From Algorimicrobium sediminis (GTDB taxonomy: Bacteria; Bacteroidota; Bacteroidia; Flavobacteriales; Flavobacteriaceae): a DNA stretch of 64,000 nucleotides. Below are positions 36,109 to 45,194 of this stretch, in pieces (the first letter of the stretch is position 1; every line of letters begins with the position of its first letter). The notes beneath the pieces were generated by a model. The model saw only the letters and a list, made by a program, of their open reading frames with translations. It ran no database searches and was not told the DNA's origin. Location of the stretch: positions 1-64,000 of the forward strand of contig NZ_JBHULS010000005.1 in the NCBI RefSeq assembly GCF_042684585.1. The letters run 5' to 3'. The translations under genes and the position numbers were made by a program.

Positions 36109-36140
36109 TTGTATAAATTCTGACAGTTTTTGTATTTTTG
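36109..36140 (+). promoter_or_regulatory. Bacteroidetes-type promoter for the HYC_CC_PP-like gene
   Basis: TTG at 36109-36111 is followed after 21 bases by TATTTTTG (36133-36140), matching the TAnnTTTG -7 box. Transcription would start at or next to the GTG at 36145, so the mRNA may be nearly leaderless. Confidence 0.55.
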
Positions 36141-36144
36141 TGTT

Positions 36145-36546
36145 GTGAAAAAAGCAAAATTATACAAGTTTTTGTCGGCTACAATGGCGCTTTTAGTGCT
36201 GTTTTCTACGGTTTCCTTTACGGTAGAAAAACACTTTTGTGGCGATGTACTTATTGATGCTGCTGTTTTTCACGAACCAGAAAAGTGCCAATCGGATAGC
36301 TACCTTGCGAAAGCAGCCATGGATTGCTGCACCGATACGGTAGATGTTGTTCAGGGGCAAGATGAATTAAGTTTTAAAAGTGATCAAGATGTTGTTTTTG
36401 AATCGCTCGTCTTTCTGGCCACGCTTTCAAACCTTTATGTGACACAGGTTGATAGCACGTTTACCCAAAAATTTTCACACCAACAGTATCAATCGCCCAG
36501 CCTATACCGCAATCTTCTTGTGCAGTATCAGGTATTTCTCATTTGA
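36145..36546 (+). CDS. HYC_CC_PP-family small envelope protein
   Basis: The 133-residue protein has a signal peptide (KKAKLYKFLSATMALLVLFSTVSFTV), an HFCGD motif right after it and an internal CC pair (MDCCTD), as in the HYC_CC_PP family that accompanies TonB receptors and HMA proteins in Bacteroidetes. The PP near the C terminus is SP here (QSPSLYRN). It starts with GTG. Cys/His placement suggests metal, probably copper, handling in the periplasm. Confidence 0.78.
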   Translation: MKKAKLYKFLSATMALLVLFSTVSFTVEKHFCGDVLIDAAVFHEPEKCQSDSYLAKAAMDCCTDTVDVVQGQDELSFKSDQDVVFESLVFLATLSNLYVTQVDSTFTQKFSHQQYQSPSLYRNLLVQYQVFLI

Positions 36547-36857
36547 TTTCTTCCTTAAAACAGGCCAATACAACGCTAATCACGGTTAGATTAAAACAGC
36601 GTGTATGCCCCATTTTGCGCCTAGTAAGCGTCCACTTTTGTTAAAATTATTTTATCAAACTAGTGCTTACCATAACCCGCGCCTAAAGCGACACACCTTA
36701 CTAACAGTAATGTATACCGGTGCATAACCCATGTTTCGCAATACCGAAAGCGACCAAGCCTGTAAGCCACAAGCAAAAACGAGTACCTAACACAATTATG
36801 GACTAAAAGGAAGCGCACGGCTTTAACAAGGCCAGCTTCTTAAATGATAGAAATAAA
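36547..36857. other. Intergenic, 311 bp
   Basis: No gene, repeat or clear promoter is visible between the HYC_CC_PP-like gene and the TonB receptor gene. Confidence 0.6.
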
Positions 36858-39098
36858 ATGAAAAAGATACTTTATACACTATGCATCCTGCTACCCATGG
36901 TAGGCATAGCACAAACAAATTTAAATGGGTTGGTTTTAGAAGCAACCGAAACCAATGCCGAAATCCCCATTGCAGGAGCCAACGTTTATTGGCTAAATAC
37001 TACGGTTGGGGCAGTTACAGACTTTGATGGCGCGTTTTCAATTCCCTATCAACCAGATTACAAAAAACTTATTATTAGTTATGTGGGATACAAAACAGAC
37101 ACACTTACCGTCCAGTCTGCCAACCCCATTAAACACAGGTTGCAACCAACCAGCGCTTTGGACGAAGTGGTGTTAAGCGCCCGTAAGCAAGCCACAGCTA
37201 AATCCTATTTACAATCGCAAAACATCATGGTAGTTAGCAGCGAAGAGCTTTTAAAAGCAGCCTGTTGTAACCTGTCGGAGAGCTTTGAAACCAATCCCTC
37301 TATTGATGTTAATTTTGCCGATGCTGTATCCGGTACGCGACAAATTAAAATGTTGGGGTTAACCTCGCCCTATATTTTAATTGCCACCGAAAATGTGCCA
37401 GCAGTGCGCGGAGCCGCACAGGCCTATGGCTTAAGTTTTATTCCAGGCACTTGGGTTGAAAGTATACAAATAACCAAAGGTGCCGGTAGTGTTACCAACG
37501 GATTTGAAAGCATTGCAGGCCAAATTAACGCCGAGTTGGTTAAACCGACAACCGATTTGCCCGTGTTTGTAAATGTATATGCCGGTAGTAATGAACGTTT
37601 GGAGTTAAATACCCACTTAAATACACAAGTAAGCAGCAAATGGGATACCGGCTTGTATGTACACGGCAGCACCCAAAATAAAAAACACGATAGCAACGGC
37701 GATAGTTTTATGGATATGCCAACCTATAACCAGGTAAATATTATGAACCGTTGGCAATATACCAATCCCGAAAAAGGCTTTGTAGGCTTTGTTAATTTAA
37801 AATATTTAAATGATGACAAGCAAATGGGGCAAATAGATTTTAACCCCAAAACGGACCGCGGAACTACAAATGCTTGGGGGAGCGAAATTGATACCAGACG
37901 TTACGAAATTGCTACAAAATTAGGCTACGTAAATCCAGAAATCCCTTACAAAACAATAGGGGTGCAAACCGCTTTTAGTCGCCATGAGCAAGACTCTTAC
38001 TTTGGACTAAACACGTACGATATTGCACAAAATAGCTTGTATGTAAATGCCATATACAACACCTTAATTGGCGATACCCGCCACAAGGTAAAAACAGGCT
38101 TAAGTTATACCTACGATCATTACGACGAGTTTGTAAACACGCAAGATTACGAGCGTACAGAAACCTCGGTAGGTGGTTTTTTTGAATATACCTACGATAA
38201 TTTATCCAGCTTAAATGTATCGGCAGGCATTCGGGTAGATCAGCATAATTTATTTGGTTTTTTTATTACTCCAAGGTTGCATGCCCGTTATACGCCATGG
38301 CATAAATCGGCGTTTCGTGCCTCGGTAGGACGCGGTAAACGCAGTGCCAATATTTTTACTGAAAATCAGCAAATTTTTGCCACCTCCAGAACCATAAATA
38401 TAGCCAATGCTAGTGGCGATATTTACGGATTAGACCCAGAAATTGCATGGAATTATGGACTGTCGTACCTACAAGGGTTTACGGTTTTTGGACGTCAAGG
38501 CGATTTTACATTGGATTATTACCGCACCGATTTTGAAAATCAAATTGTAGTAGATTATGAAAATCCACGTACTGTAAACTTCTCTAACTTACAAGGCAGT
38601 AGTTTTGCTAACAGTTTTCAGGCAGAAGTTAATTACAATGTATTGCCACTATTAGATGTGCGCTTGGCCTACAAGTATTACGATGTGCAAACAGACTACC
38701 AAACGGGTACCTTGGAAAAACCACTAACGGCAAAGCACCGGTTTTTTGCGAATGCTGGTTACCAAACACGGCCAAGCGACAAAGGTGCTTTATGGAAATT
38801 TGATGCCACTTACAATTGGTTAAGTAAACAGCGTTTTTCCAGCACACAAAATAACCCAGTGGCATTTCAGCTACCTACTTACACGCCCACTGTAGGCACT
38901 GTAAATATGCAAGTAACCAAAGTATTTTCTCCTAAATTTGAAGTATATTTAGGAGGCGAAAACGTAACCAATGTTAAACAAAACAACCCAATTTTAGCAG
39001 CAAACGATCCGTTTGGACCTAATTTTGATAGTACGTTTGTGTACGGACCCATTTTTGGTAGTATGTACTACGCGGGGTTACGTTTTAAAGTGAATTAA
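36858..39098 (+). CDS. TonB-dependent receptor (probably copper-related)
   Basis: The 746-residue outer-membrane receptor has a signal peptide (MKKILYTLCILLPMVGIAQ), a carboxypeptidase-regulatory-like domain to about residue 95, a plug domain (SSEELLKAACCNLSESFETNPSIDV, QIKMLGLTSPYILIATENVP) and a 22-strand barrel ending YYAGLRFKVN. The CC pair in the plug recurs in receptors adjacent to HYC_CC_PP and HMA genes. Import of a copper or other metal chelate is inferred from this neighbourhood. Confidence 0.88.
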   Translation: MKKILYTLCILLPMVGIAQTNLNGLVLEATETNAEIPIAGANVYWLNTTVGAVTDFDGAFSIPYQPDYKKLIISYVGYKTDTLTVQSANPIKHRLQPTSALDEVVLSARKQATAKSYLQSQNIMVVSSEELLKAACCNLSESFETNPSIDVNFADAVSGTRQIKMLGLTSPYILIATENVPAVRGAAQAYGLSFIPGTWVESIQITKGAGSVTNGFESIAGQINAELVKPTTDLPVFVNVYAGSNERLELNTHLNTQVSSKWDTGLYVHGSTQNKKHDSNGDSFMDMPTYNQVNIMNRWQYTNPEKGFVGFVNLKYLNDDKQMGQIDFNPKTDRGTTNAWGSEIDTRRYEIATKLGYVNPEIPYKTIGVQTAFSRHEQDSYFGLNTYDIAQNSLYVNAIYNTLIGDTRHKVKTGLSYTYDHYDEFVNTQDYERTETSVGGFFEYTYDNLSSLNVSAGIRVDQHNLFGFFITPRLHARYTPWHKSAFRASVGRGKRSANIFTENQQIFATSRTINIANASGDIYGLDPEIAWNYGLSYLQGFTVFGRQGDFTLDYYRTDFENQIVVDYENPRTVNFSNLQGSSFANSFQAEVNYNVLPLLDVRLAYKYYDVQTDYQTGTLEKPLTAKHRFFANAGYQTRPSDKGALWKFDATYNWLSKQRFSSTQNNPVAFQLPTYTPTVGTVNMQVTKVFSPKFEVYLGGENVTNVKQNNPILAANDPFGPNFDSTFVYGPIFGSMYYAGLRFKVN

Positions 39099-39157
39099 AT
39101 TAAACAAGTATTAGAAACCAGAGGTTGCAATTTAGTAACTTCAAAAAAACAGAAATT

Positions 39158-39514
39158 ATGAGAACAATAGGAATGATAGTCGTAATGCTTATTGGCCTGA
39201 ATGCTTTTTCGCAAAACAAAAATGCCAAAGCCGTTATTGAAGTAGATGGCGTTTGTAATATGTGTAAAGAACGTATTGAAAAGGCTTGCATTAAAACAAA
39301 AGGTGTAAAATCGGCTGTTTGGAATGTGCAAACACAAGAGTTAAAACTAATTTATGACGAACGCAAAACAGACTTGCAAACCATTAACCAGAACATTGCT
39401 AATGTGGGGCACGATACCAAGGATATAAAAGCAACAGATGAAGCTTATAACAGTCTTCACGCCTGCTGTTTGTATCGCGATGCTGCCGTGGTAGACGATC
39501 ATAAAACAGAATAA
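39158..39514 (+). CDS. Secreted heavy-metal-associated (HMA) domain protein
   Basis: The 118-residue protein has a signal peptide (MRTIGMIVVMLIGLNAFSQ) and an HMA fold with CNMC at residues 33-36, the copper-binding site, plus a distal HACC motif near the end. Start ATG 39158 is used instead of 39125 because it begins the signal peptide directly. It probably passes Cu(I) to or from the TonB receptor encoded upstream. Confidence 0.86.
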   Translation: MRTIGMIVVMLIGLNAFSQNKNAKAVIEVDGVCNMCKERIEKACIKTKGVKSAVWNVQTQELKLIYDERKTDLQTINQNIANVGHDTKDIKATDEAYNSLHACCLYRDAAVVDDHKTE

Positions 39515-39690
39515 CAAAGACCATATTCGTAACATCCAAAAAACCTTTTGCTATGCCGCGGAAGGTTTCGTTTTACCAGAAAATAGAACGGTAAAAAAAT
39601 CTTGTTTTTAGGTGTACGTTAGGAGCACAAACGCGAAGGCTGGTATTTTACAGGGTGTTACTTTTTATAGTCTGTTGAATATAAAAAGCA

Positions 39691-39726
39691 AAAAAAAACG
39701 TTTCAAGTAATTGAAACGTTTTTTTA
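39691..39726. terminator. Bidirectional Rho-independent terminator
   Basis: The perfect hairpin ACGTTTCAA-GTAA-TTGAAACGT is flanked by A8 on the left and T8 on the right, so it can stop both the HMA gene (+) and groEL (-). Confidence 0.88.
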
Positions 39727-39747
39727 TAACTGGGTATTTTGTAGGCA

Positions 39748-41379
39748 TTACATCATGCCTGGCATACCGCCACCGCCCATTGGAGGCATGGCTGGTGCAT
39801 CTTCTTTAATATCAATTAATGCACATTCGGTAGTTAAAATCATGCCCGCTACAGAAGCCGCATTTTCCAAGGCTACACGCGTTACTTTTTTAGGGTCTAT
39901 AATACCAGCTTTAAGCATGTCTACGTAAGTTTCACTTTTTGCATCGAAGCCAAAGTCTTTTTCACCCTCTAATACTTTAGAAATAACAACGCTACCTTCG
40001 CCACCTGCGTTTTGAACAATTGTTCTTAAAGGCGCTTCAATAGCGCGTGCTACAATTTGAATACCGGTTGTTTCATCTAAATTGTTGGTAGTAATTTTTT
40101 CTAAAACCTTAATAGCGCGCACCAAAGCAACACCACCACCAGCAACAATACCTTCCTCTACGGCTGCTCTTGTAGCATGTAATGCATCGTCTACACGGTC
40201 TTTTTTCTCTTTCATTTCCACCTCACTTGCAGCACCTACGTAAAGAACGGCTACACCGCCAGCTAATTTAGCCAAACGCTCTTGTAGTTTTTCTTTGTCG
40301 TAATCGCTTGTTGTGGTTTCAATTTGTGTTTTAATTTGGTTAACACGGTTTTTAATAGCATCGGCATCGCCAGAACCATTTACAATGGTAGTATTGTCTT
40401 TATCAATAGTTACGGTTTCAGCAGTCCCTAACATGCTTAAATCGGCGTTTTCCAATGAAAAACCACGCTCTTCAGAGATTACCACACCACCTGTTAAGAT
40501 AGCAATATCCTCTAACATGGCTTTACGACGGTCGCCAAAGCCTGGTGCTTTAACAGCGGCAATTTTTAAACCACCACGTAATTTGTTTACTACCAATGTA
40601 GCAAGTGCCTGACCTTCTACATCTTCAGCAATTATTAATAATGGTCTGCCAGATTGCGCTACTGGCTCTAATATTGGTAGAATTTCCTGTAGGTTGGATA
40701 TTTTTTTGTCGAATAATAGAATGTATGGATTTTCTAAATCGGCAATCATTTTATCAGAATCCGTTACAAAGTAAGGCGATAAATAACCTCTATCGAATTG
40801 CATACCTTCTACAACATCCACATAAGTGTCTGTACCTTTGGCTTCTTCTACGGTAATAACCCCTTCTTTACCAACTTTATCGAAAGCCTTGGCAATTAAA
40901 TCGCCAATGGTATCATCGTTGTTGGCAGAAATGGAGGCAACTTGCTTTATTTTTTCAGAGGAGTTACCCACTTGTTGTGCTTGTGTAGCTAGTTCGGCAA
41001 TAATAGCTTCGACAGCCTTATCAATACCGCGCTTCAAATCCATTGGATTTGCACCAGCTGCTACGTTTCGAAGACCTTCTTTAACAATTGCTTGCGCTAA
41101 CACGGTAGCGGTTGTTGTACCATCGCCCGCTAAATCGTTTGTGCGGCTGGCTACTTCTTTTACCATTTGGGCTCCCATGTTTTCTAGGGCATCCTCTAAT
41201 TCTACTTCTTTAGCTACAGTTACACCGTCTTTAGTTACTTGTGGTGCACCAAAACTTTTACTAATAATAACATTACGACCTTTAGGGCCAAGTGTTACTT
41301 TTACTGCATTTGCTAAAGCATCTACACCGCGTTTTAAGCCATCGCGTGCATCAATATCAAATTTAATATCTTTTGCCAT
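39748..41379 (-). CDS. groEL: Chaperonin GroEL
   Basis: The 543-residue 60-kDa chaperonin subunit folds proteins as a double ring with GroES. Family marks: KFDIDARDGLKRGVDALANAVKVTLGPKGRNV at the start, DGTTTATVLAQAI for ATP hydrolysis, and the GGM-rich tail MPPMGGGGMPGMM. It follows groES by 136 bp, a spacer containing two hairpins. Frames on the opposite strand are shadows. Confidence 0.98.
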   Translation of the reverse strand: MAKDIKFDIDARDGLKRGVDALANAVKVTLGPKGRNVIISKSFGAPQVTKDGVTVAKEVELEDALENMGAQMVKEVASRTNDLAGDGTTTATVLAQAIVKEGLRNVAAGANPMDLKRGIDKAVEAIIAELATQAQQVGNSSEKIKQVASISANNDDTIGDLIAKAFDKVGKEGVITVEEAKGTDTYVDVVEGMQFDRGYLSPYFVTDSDKMIADLENPYILLFDKKISNLQEILPILEPVAQSGRPLLIIAEDVEGQALATLVVNKLRGGLKIAAVKAPGFGDRRKAMLEDIAILTGGVVISEERGFSLENADLSMLGTAETVTIDKDNTTIVNGSGDADAIKNRVNQIKTQIETTTSDYDKEKLQERLAKLAGGVAVLYVGAASEVEMKEKKDRVDDALHATRAAVEEGIVAGGGVALVRAIKVLEKITTNNLDETTGIQIVARAIEAPLRTIVQNAGGEGSVVISKVLEGEKDFGFDAKSETYVDMLKAGIIDPKKVTRVALENAASVAGMILTTECALIDIKEDAPAMPPMGGGGMPGMM

Positions 41380-41400
41380 TGTTAATTTTTTTTAGTTCTG

Positions 41401-41436
41401 TATGTTCCGTTAATAGGTTTGTTACAAAGGAACATA
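41401..41436 (-). promoter_or_regulatory. Hairpin in the groEL leader
   Basis: A perfect 8-bp inverted repeat (TATGTTCC / GGAACATA) with a 20-base loop lies 22 bp before the groEL start codon. It could affect translation or mRNA stability of groEL relative to groES. Confidence 0.45.
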
Positions 41437-41476
41437 ACGTTGTTAATAATTTTTTTAAAACAAATAGGAATGTGTT

Positions 41477-41504
41477 CAGAGTAGCGCGCTATTTCGCTGC
41501 TCTG
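41477..41504 (-). promoter_or_regulatory. Hairpin after groES
   Basis: The near-perfect stem CAGAGTAGCG / CGCTGCTCTG (one mismatch or wobble) with an 8-base loop lies 12 bp after the groES stop. No U-run follows, so it looks like a processing or stability element and not a terminator. Confidence 0.45.
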
Positions 41505-41515
41505 GGTAAACGTCA

Positions 41516-41791
41516 TTAAATAATAGCTAGTATGTCGCTCTCGCGCATAATTAGGTAATCCTTACCTTCCAGTTTTAATTCGGTTCCTGCGTATTTGCCG
41601 TATAAAACGGTGTCGCCAACCTTTACGGTCATAGGTTCATCTTTTGTACCTTTACCTAAAGCCATAACCTTGCCTTGCTGTGGCTTTTCTTTGGCATTGT
41701 CTGGAATAATAATACCGGATGCTGTTTTTGTTTCAGCCGCCTCTGGTTCAATAAGAACACGATCTGCTAATGGTTTAATGTTTAGTTCCAT
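41516..41791 (-). CDS. groES: Co-chaperonin GroES
   Basis: The 91-residue cap of the chaperonin contains IKPLADRVLIEPEAAETKTASGIIIPDNAKEKPQ (mobile loop) and VLYGKYAGTELKLEGKDYLIMRESDILAII. It is the first gene of the groESL operon on the - strand, behind the regulatory element at 41840-41875. Confidence 0.97.
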   Translation of the reverse strand: MELNIKPLADRVLIEPEAAETKTASGIIIPDNAKEKPQQGKVMALGKGTKDEPMTVKVGDTVLYGKYAGTELKLEGKDYLIMRESDILAII

Positions 41792-41839
41792 TTTATGATG
41801 TTTTATAATTTATAAATAAGTTAATTGCTAGCTTCATTA

Positions 41840-41875
41840 CTAAAAATGTGCCAATGCTTTCAGACTGACAAAATT
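41840..41875 (-). promoter_or_regulatory. Candidate heat-shock/sigma-54-like element upstream of groES
   Basis: On the - strand the region reads TTTTGTCAGTCTGAAAGC then TTGGCACATTTTTAG. TTGGCAC resembles a -24 element, but the -12 GC is not conserved. TGTCAG and TTGGCA strings of this kind occur before chaperone genes in this phylum (my recollection). It lies 50-85 bp before the groES start. Confidence 0.4.
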
Positions 41876-41896
41876 TCATTTCATAAAGTAAGGGTA

Positions 41897-41926
41897 TAAA
41901 AAAAGCCAACGTTTACGTTGGCTTTT
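41897..41926 (-). terminator. Rho-independent terminator after secG
   Basis: The stem AAAGCCAACG / CGTTGGCTTT with loop TTTA (TAAA on the - strand) is followed on the - strand by a U-run. It closes the miaB-secG operon. Confidence 0.85.
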
Positions 41927-41944
41927 GTATGTCATGCTGCGGTT

Positions 41945-42298
41945 TTAGTTTGATTCCGCTGGTGTTTCTGTATTGTTGTTGGTTGCTGGTGGCACAGCAG
42001 GAGCAACAGGCACAGTTTGTTCGGTATTAATAGCTTCAATGGCTTTAGATTCTCCTGTACCCGTTCTATTAATGGCTACATTGGAAACTAATATTAATAC
42101 CAACATAATAGTGGCAAGCGTCCAGGTACTTTTGTCTAAAAAGTCTGTTGTTTTTTTAACACCTCCTAATTGTTGGGTACCACCACCGCCAAAGGAAGAT
42201 GATAAGCCGCCGCCTTTTGGATTCTGCACCATAATTACTACCACTAGTAAAAAGGCCACCACGACTATTAATGCTAAAAATATCGTAAACGTACTCAT
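41945..42298 (-). CDS. secG: Preprotein translocase subunit SecG
   Basis: This 117-residue small inner-membrane protein has two helices (FLALIVVVAFLLVVVIMVQ and WTLATIMLVLILVSNVAI) with the conserved QNPKGGGLSSSFGGGG loop between them, and an acidic, Pro/Ala/Thr-rich C-terminal tail. It supports SecYEG translocation. It starts 3 bp after the preceding gene. Confidence 0.95.
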   Translation of the reverse strand: MSTFTIFLALIVVVAFLLVVVIMVQNPKGGGLSSSFGGGGTQQLGGVKKTTDFLDKSTWTLATIMLVLILVSNVAINRTGTGESKAIEAINTEQTVPVAPAVPPATNNNTETPAESN

Positions 42299-42301
42299 AT
42301 T

Positions 42302-43321
42302 TTATTGGTTATTTTGTTCTTGTAATTTTTTAACTGCTTTAATTTGGTCAGCAAAGAAACCACTTTTTTCTGGATATTTCAAACTTAAAATGTTGTAAGA
42401 TTGAATTGCTTTTTTATAATTTTTTTGCTCCACATAAATCCGGGCTAATGTTTCGGTCATTAACGCCTCGGGTTGTATCATCTGCGCTTCGGCAATATTG
42501 GTAGTGGTAGCGCTGGTTTTGGTAGGTTTTAACTTGGGGTTTTTGCTTATAAACTGATCTATTAAATCGAATTTTTTAAGACGTTTATTTTGTTTTAAAG
42601 ACGCGTTGCCAGAAGTGTTTGATGCTGTTTTTGAGGCTGTTTTTTGGGGTGGGTTTTGGCTGTCTGCTCTGTTTATAGGTTCAAACCGTGTTAGAGATAA
42701 CCATTCGTTAAACGAGTGTTTTTCATTGGGATTGAACTGCAAAGGCTGGCCAAGTTTTAAAATATCTTCTGGTTTGTCTGTGTTTTCTGAACGGTTTTCA
42801 GGGGTACGACTTACGCTGTTTGCGGTATCTATGCTGTGGGCATCTGTTGGCTTATTTGCTGTTTCTGTAATTGGGGCAGCCTGTTTAGATGGGCGGTTAG
42901 GTTGCGCACCACTTATGGGTTGAAACAATTCAGGGTCCAAGGTGCCTTCGGTTTCTGTAATTTGTTTATTTAGAAGGCTGTCTATACGCTGTTTGTTGTT
43001 GGCTGCAACAATTTCGGTAGTTACCTGAACCTGATTTAGGTGGTTTTGATGTTTCTTGATGTGTTGCGAAATATCGTTCTGCAAAAACACTTCTGATGTA
43101 ATAAAATCGAATAGGACACTACGGTCTGTGGTGTAAGCAGCTGTAACTTTTAAGGCGTTGTTGTATTTTACGCTACTTTTATTTTTTAAGCCTTTTAAAT
43201 AGCTGGCTCTTGCTGCTTGAAAATAAGGGTATTTGGCCACAATGGCTGCCAGTTGGTTGGTTTGTTCTGGCGTAACCTGTTGCGGATTTTGAATAATACT
43301 ATAAAATTCGGAAGCAGTCAT
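42302..43321 (-). CDS. TPR-like hypothetical protein
   Basis: The 339-residue protein has a helical N-terminal part (SEFYSIIQNPQQVTPEQTNQL, YPYFQAARASYLKGLKN), a long polar low-complexity middle (residues about 125-270, rich in Ser/Asn/Thr/Lys), and a C-terminal TPR-like pair (MTETLARIYVEQKNYKKAIQSYNILSLKYPEKS). The C-terminal repeat suggests protein-protein contacts. It is conserved in position between lptE and secG in relatives as far as I recall; function unknown. Confidence 0.7.
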   Translation of the reverse strand: MTASEFYSIIQNPQQVTPEQTNQLAAIVAKYPYFQAARASYLKGLKNKSSVKYNNALKVTAAYTTDRSVLFDFITSEVFLQNDISQHIKKHQNHLNQVQVTTEIVAANNKQRIDSLLNKQITETEGTLDPELFQPISGAQPNRPSKQAAPITETANKPTDAHSIDTANSVSRTPENRSENTDKPEDILKLGQPLQFNPNEKHSFNEWLSLTRFEPINRADSQNPPQKTASKTASNTSGNASLKQNKRLKKFDLIDQFISKNPKLKPTKTSATTTNIAEAQMIQPEALMTETLARIYVEQKNYKKAIQSYNILSLKYPEKSGFFADQIKAVKKLQEQNNQ

Positions 43322-43325
43322 TGGA

Positions 43326-43832
43326 TTACCATTTAGCTAATGTAGCGTTAAAAATATCTTGTGTTAAGCGTTCAAAAATTTCTGCCAGGGCAGTGTCTTT
43401 TTGTGCTCCGGACAATAGGGCAGCACCGGCATAATCGTAAAAGAATGAAAACCGCTGTTCCAGGTTGTCTTCCTCGTCTTTCATATTAAAAAAGCGCACC
43501 AGCACGGTTACGGTTAGTCGGTTTTGTGCAGCCGTATTATTGGCAGTAGCGGTGGTTGGCGAAATGCGGTATTCAATTATTTCACCTTCGTAAATTAAAT
43601 CGCCTCCAGATTTTACCAAATCCAAGCTGGTTTGGTTTAACAGTAAATCGGTTAACGCATTCGTAAAATCCCGATCCAATCCTGGTTCTACTAATATGGC
43701 GTTGTTTTGAAAGTAGTTAACTTGAAATGTTTTTACATCGGAGGCTATGGAGGCACCCGTAAACGAGTAACTGCCGCAGGCCAATACGGTTAGTAAAACA
43801 GCTAAAAGCGGTATTGTTTTTAAGAATTTCAT
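43326..43832 (-). CDS. lptE: LptE-like LPS-assembly lipoprotein
   Basis: The 168-residue lipoprotein has a lipobox LTVLAC near residue 19 followed by GSYSFTGASIASDVKTFQV, the typical LptE/RlpB start in Bacteroidetes. The remainder forms the mixed alpha/beta LptE fold (FTNALTDLLLNQTSLDLV, GDLIYEGEIIEYRI). It would plug LptD and help place LPS in the outer membrane. It overlaps none and follows the sigma-54 regulator by 17 bp. Confidence 0.85.
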   Translation of the reverse strand: MKFLKTIPLLAVLLTVLACGSYSFTGASIASDVKTFQVNYFQNNAILVEPGLDRDFTNALTDLLLNQTSLDLVKSGGDLIYEGEIIEYRISPTTATANNTAAQNRLTVTVLVRFFNMKDEEDNLEQRFSFFYDYAGAALLSGAQKDTALAEIFERLTQDIFNATLAKW

Positions 43833-43849
43833 AGGCTTTTGGTTCCTAA

Positions 43850-45118
43850 TTACATGTTGTATTGTTTTATTTTACGGTATAAGGTGCGTTCGCTAATCCC
43901 TAATTCTGCTGCTGCCAATTTGCGTTTGCCATTATGGCGTTCTAAGGATTTTTTTATGAGCTCTAGCTCTTTATCGTGTAGGGATAAGGTTTCTTCTTCT
44001 TCAATTTCCTCGGCAAAATGATATTTATCGGCATGGCTATCGGTATCTTGATTTTGTGGAATATCCGAATTTTTCTCTGGAATAGATAAAATTTCTAAAT
44101 CCTCGTAAGCATCTTGTGTTTCGGTGTCTACTTGACCGTAAATTTTATCGATTAAGCCTTCGTTTTCTTTCTGAACGTCTTTTACATTGCCTGTTTTCAT
44201 AAGTTCCAGGGTTAGTTTTTTTAAGTCGTTCAAATCGCTTTTCATATCAAAAAGCACTTTGTATAAAATTTCACGTTCGCTACTAAAATCGCTTTCCGCT
44301 TTGCTTGTTTTAATAACGGCGGGTAATTGCGAACTTTCGGATGGTAAATAATGCTTTAAAGTGCTGGGGGTTATATCGCGGGTTTGCTCTAGTACCGAAA
44401 TTTGTTCGGCCACATTGCGCAACTGACGGATATTACCGGCCCACCTAAAATTTAATAACACAGGAATGGCATCCTCGGTTAGCTTAATGGTAGGCATTTT
44501 ATATTTTAAGGCAAAATCGCTCGCAAATTTTCTAAATAACAAATGAATATCGTCTTTCCTATTGCGTAGCGGTGGTAAATTTATTTCAACGGTGCTTAAG
44601 CGGTAGTATAAATCTTCGCGGAATTTATTGTTTTTAATAGCTTCAAACATATTTACGTTGGTAGCGGCCACAATACGCACATTGGTTTTTTGTACTTTGC
44701 TGCTACCTACCTTTATAAATTCGCCATTTTCTAAAACACGTAATAGTCGTACTTGTGTGGTTAAGGGAAGCTCGCCAACTTCATCTAAAAAAATAGTGCC
44801 GCCATCGGCAACTTCAAAATAGCCCAAGCGGGTTTGGGTAGCGCCGGTAAAGGCACCTTTTTCATGACCAAATAATTCTGAATCGATAGTGCCTTCTGGT
44901 ATGGCGCCACAGTTTACGGCTATATATTTGCTGTGTTTGCGGTGCGATAAGGAGTGAATAATTTTAGGAATACTCTCTTTTCCAACACCAGACTCGCCGG
45001 TTACTAAAACGGAAATATCGGTTGGAGCTACTTGAATAGCTTTTTCAATGGCACGATTAAGTGCAGGGTCGTTTCCAATAATGCCAAACCGCTGTTTGGT
45101 TGCTTGTACTGATTCCAT
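43850..45118 (-). CDS. Sigma-54-interacting AAA+ transcriptional regulator
   Basis: The 422-residue activator starts directly with its AAA+ domain: Walker A GESGVGKE at 41-48, the sigma-54 contact loop GAFTGA at 88-93, Walker B GGTIFLDEVGEL, arginine region RFREDLYYRLS. A variable acidic linker (about 260-375) leads to a Fis-type HTH (NGKRKLAAAELGISERTLYRKI). No receiver, GAF or other sensor domain precedes AAA+, so its activity must be set by expression or a partner. It lies in the miaB-lptE-secG operon. Confidence 0.93.
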   Translation of the reverse strand: MESVQATKQRFGIIGNDPALNRAIEKAIQVAPTDISVLVTGESGVGKESIPKIIHSLSHRKHSKYIAVNCGAIPEGTIDSELFGHEKGAFTGATQTRLGYFEVADGGTIFLDEVGELPLTTQVRLLRVLENGEFIKVGSSKVQKTNVRIVAATNVNMFEAIKNNKFREDLYYRLSTVEINLPPLRNRKDDIHLLFRKFASDFALKYKMPTIKLTEDAIPVLLNFRWAGNIRQLRNVAEQISVLEQTRDITPSTLKHYLPSESSQLPAVIKTSKAESDFSSEREILYKVLFDMKSDLNDLKKLTLELMKTGNVKDVQKENEGLIDKIYGQVDTETQDAYEDLEILSIPEKNSDIPQNQDTDSHADKYHFAEEIEEEETLSLHDKELELIKKSLERHNGKRKLAAAELGISERTLYRKIKQYNM

Positions 45119-45194
45119 AATAAAAGATTCCCTTTAGTTGCTGCCTCCTTAACAACAGGGCAGGCAAACTAATAATTTGTTATTAACTAATAAT

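Noticed and set aside
40826..41395. Plus-strand frame of 189 codons
   Set aside because: Antisense shadow of groEL with low-complexity Ser/Ala composition.
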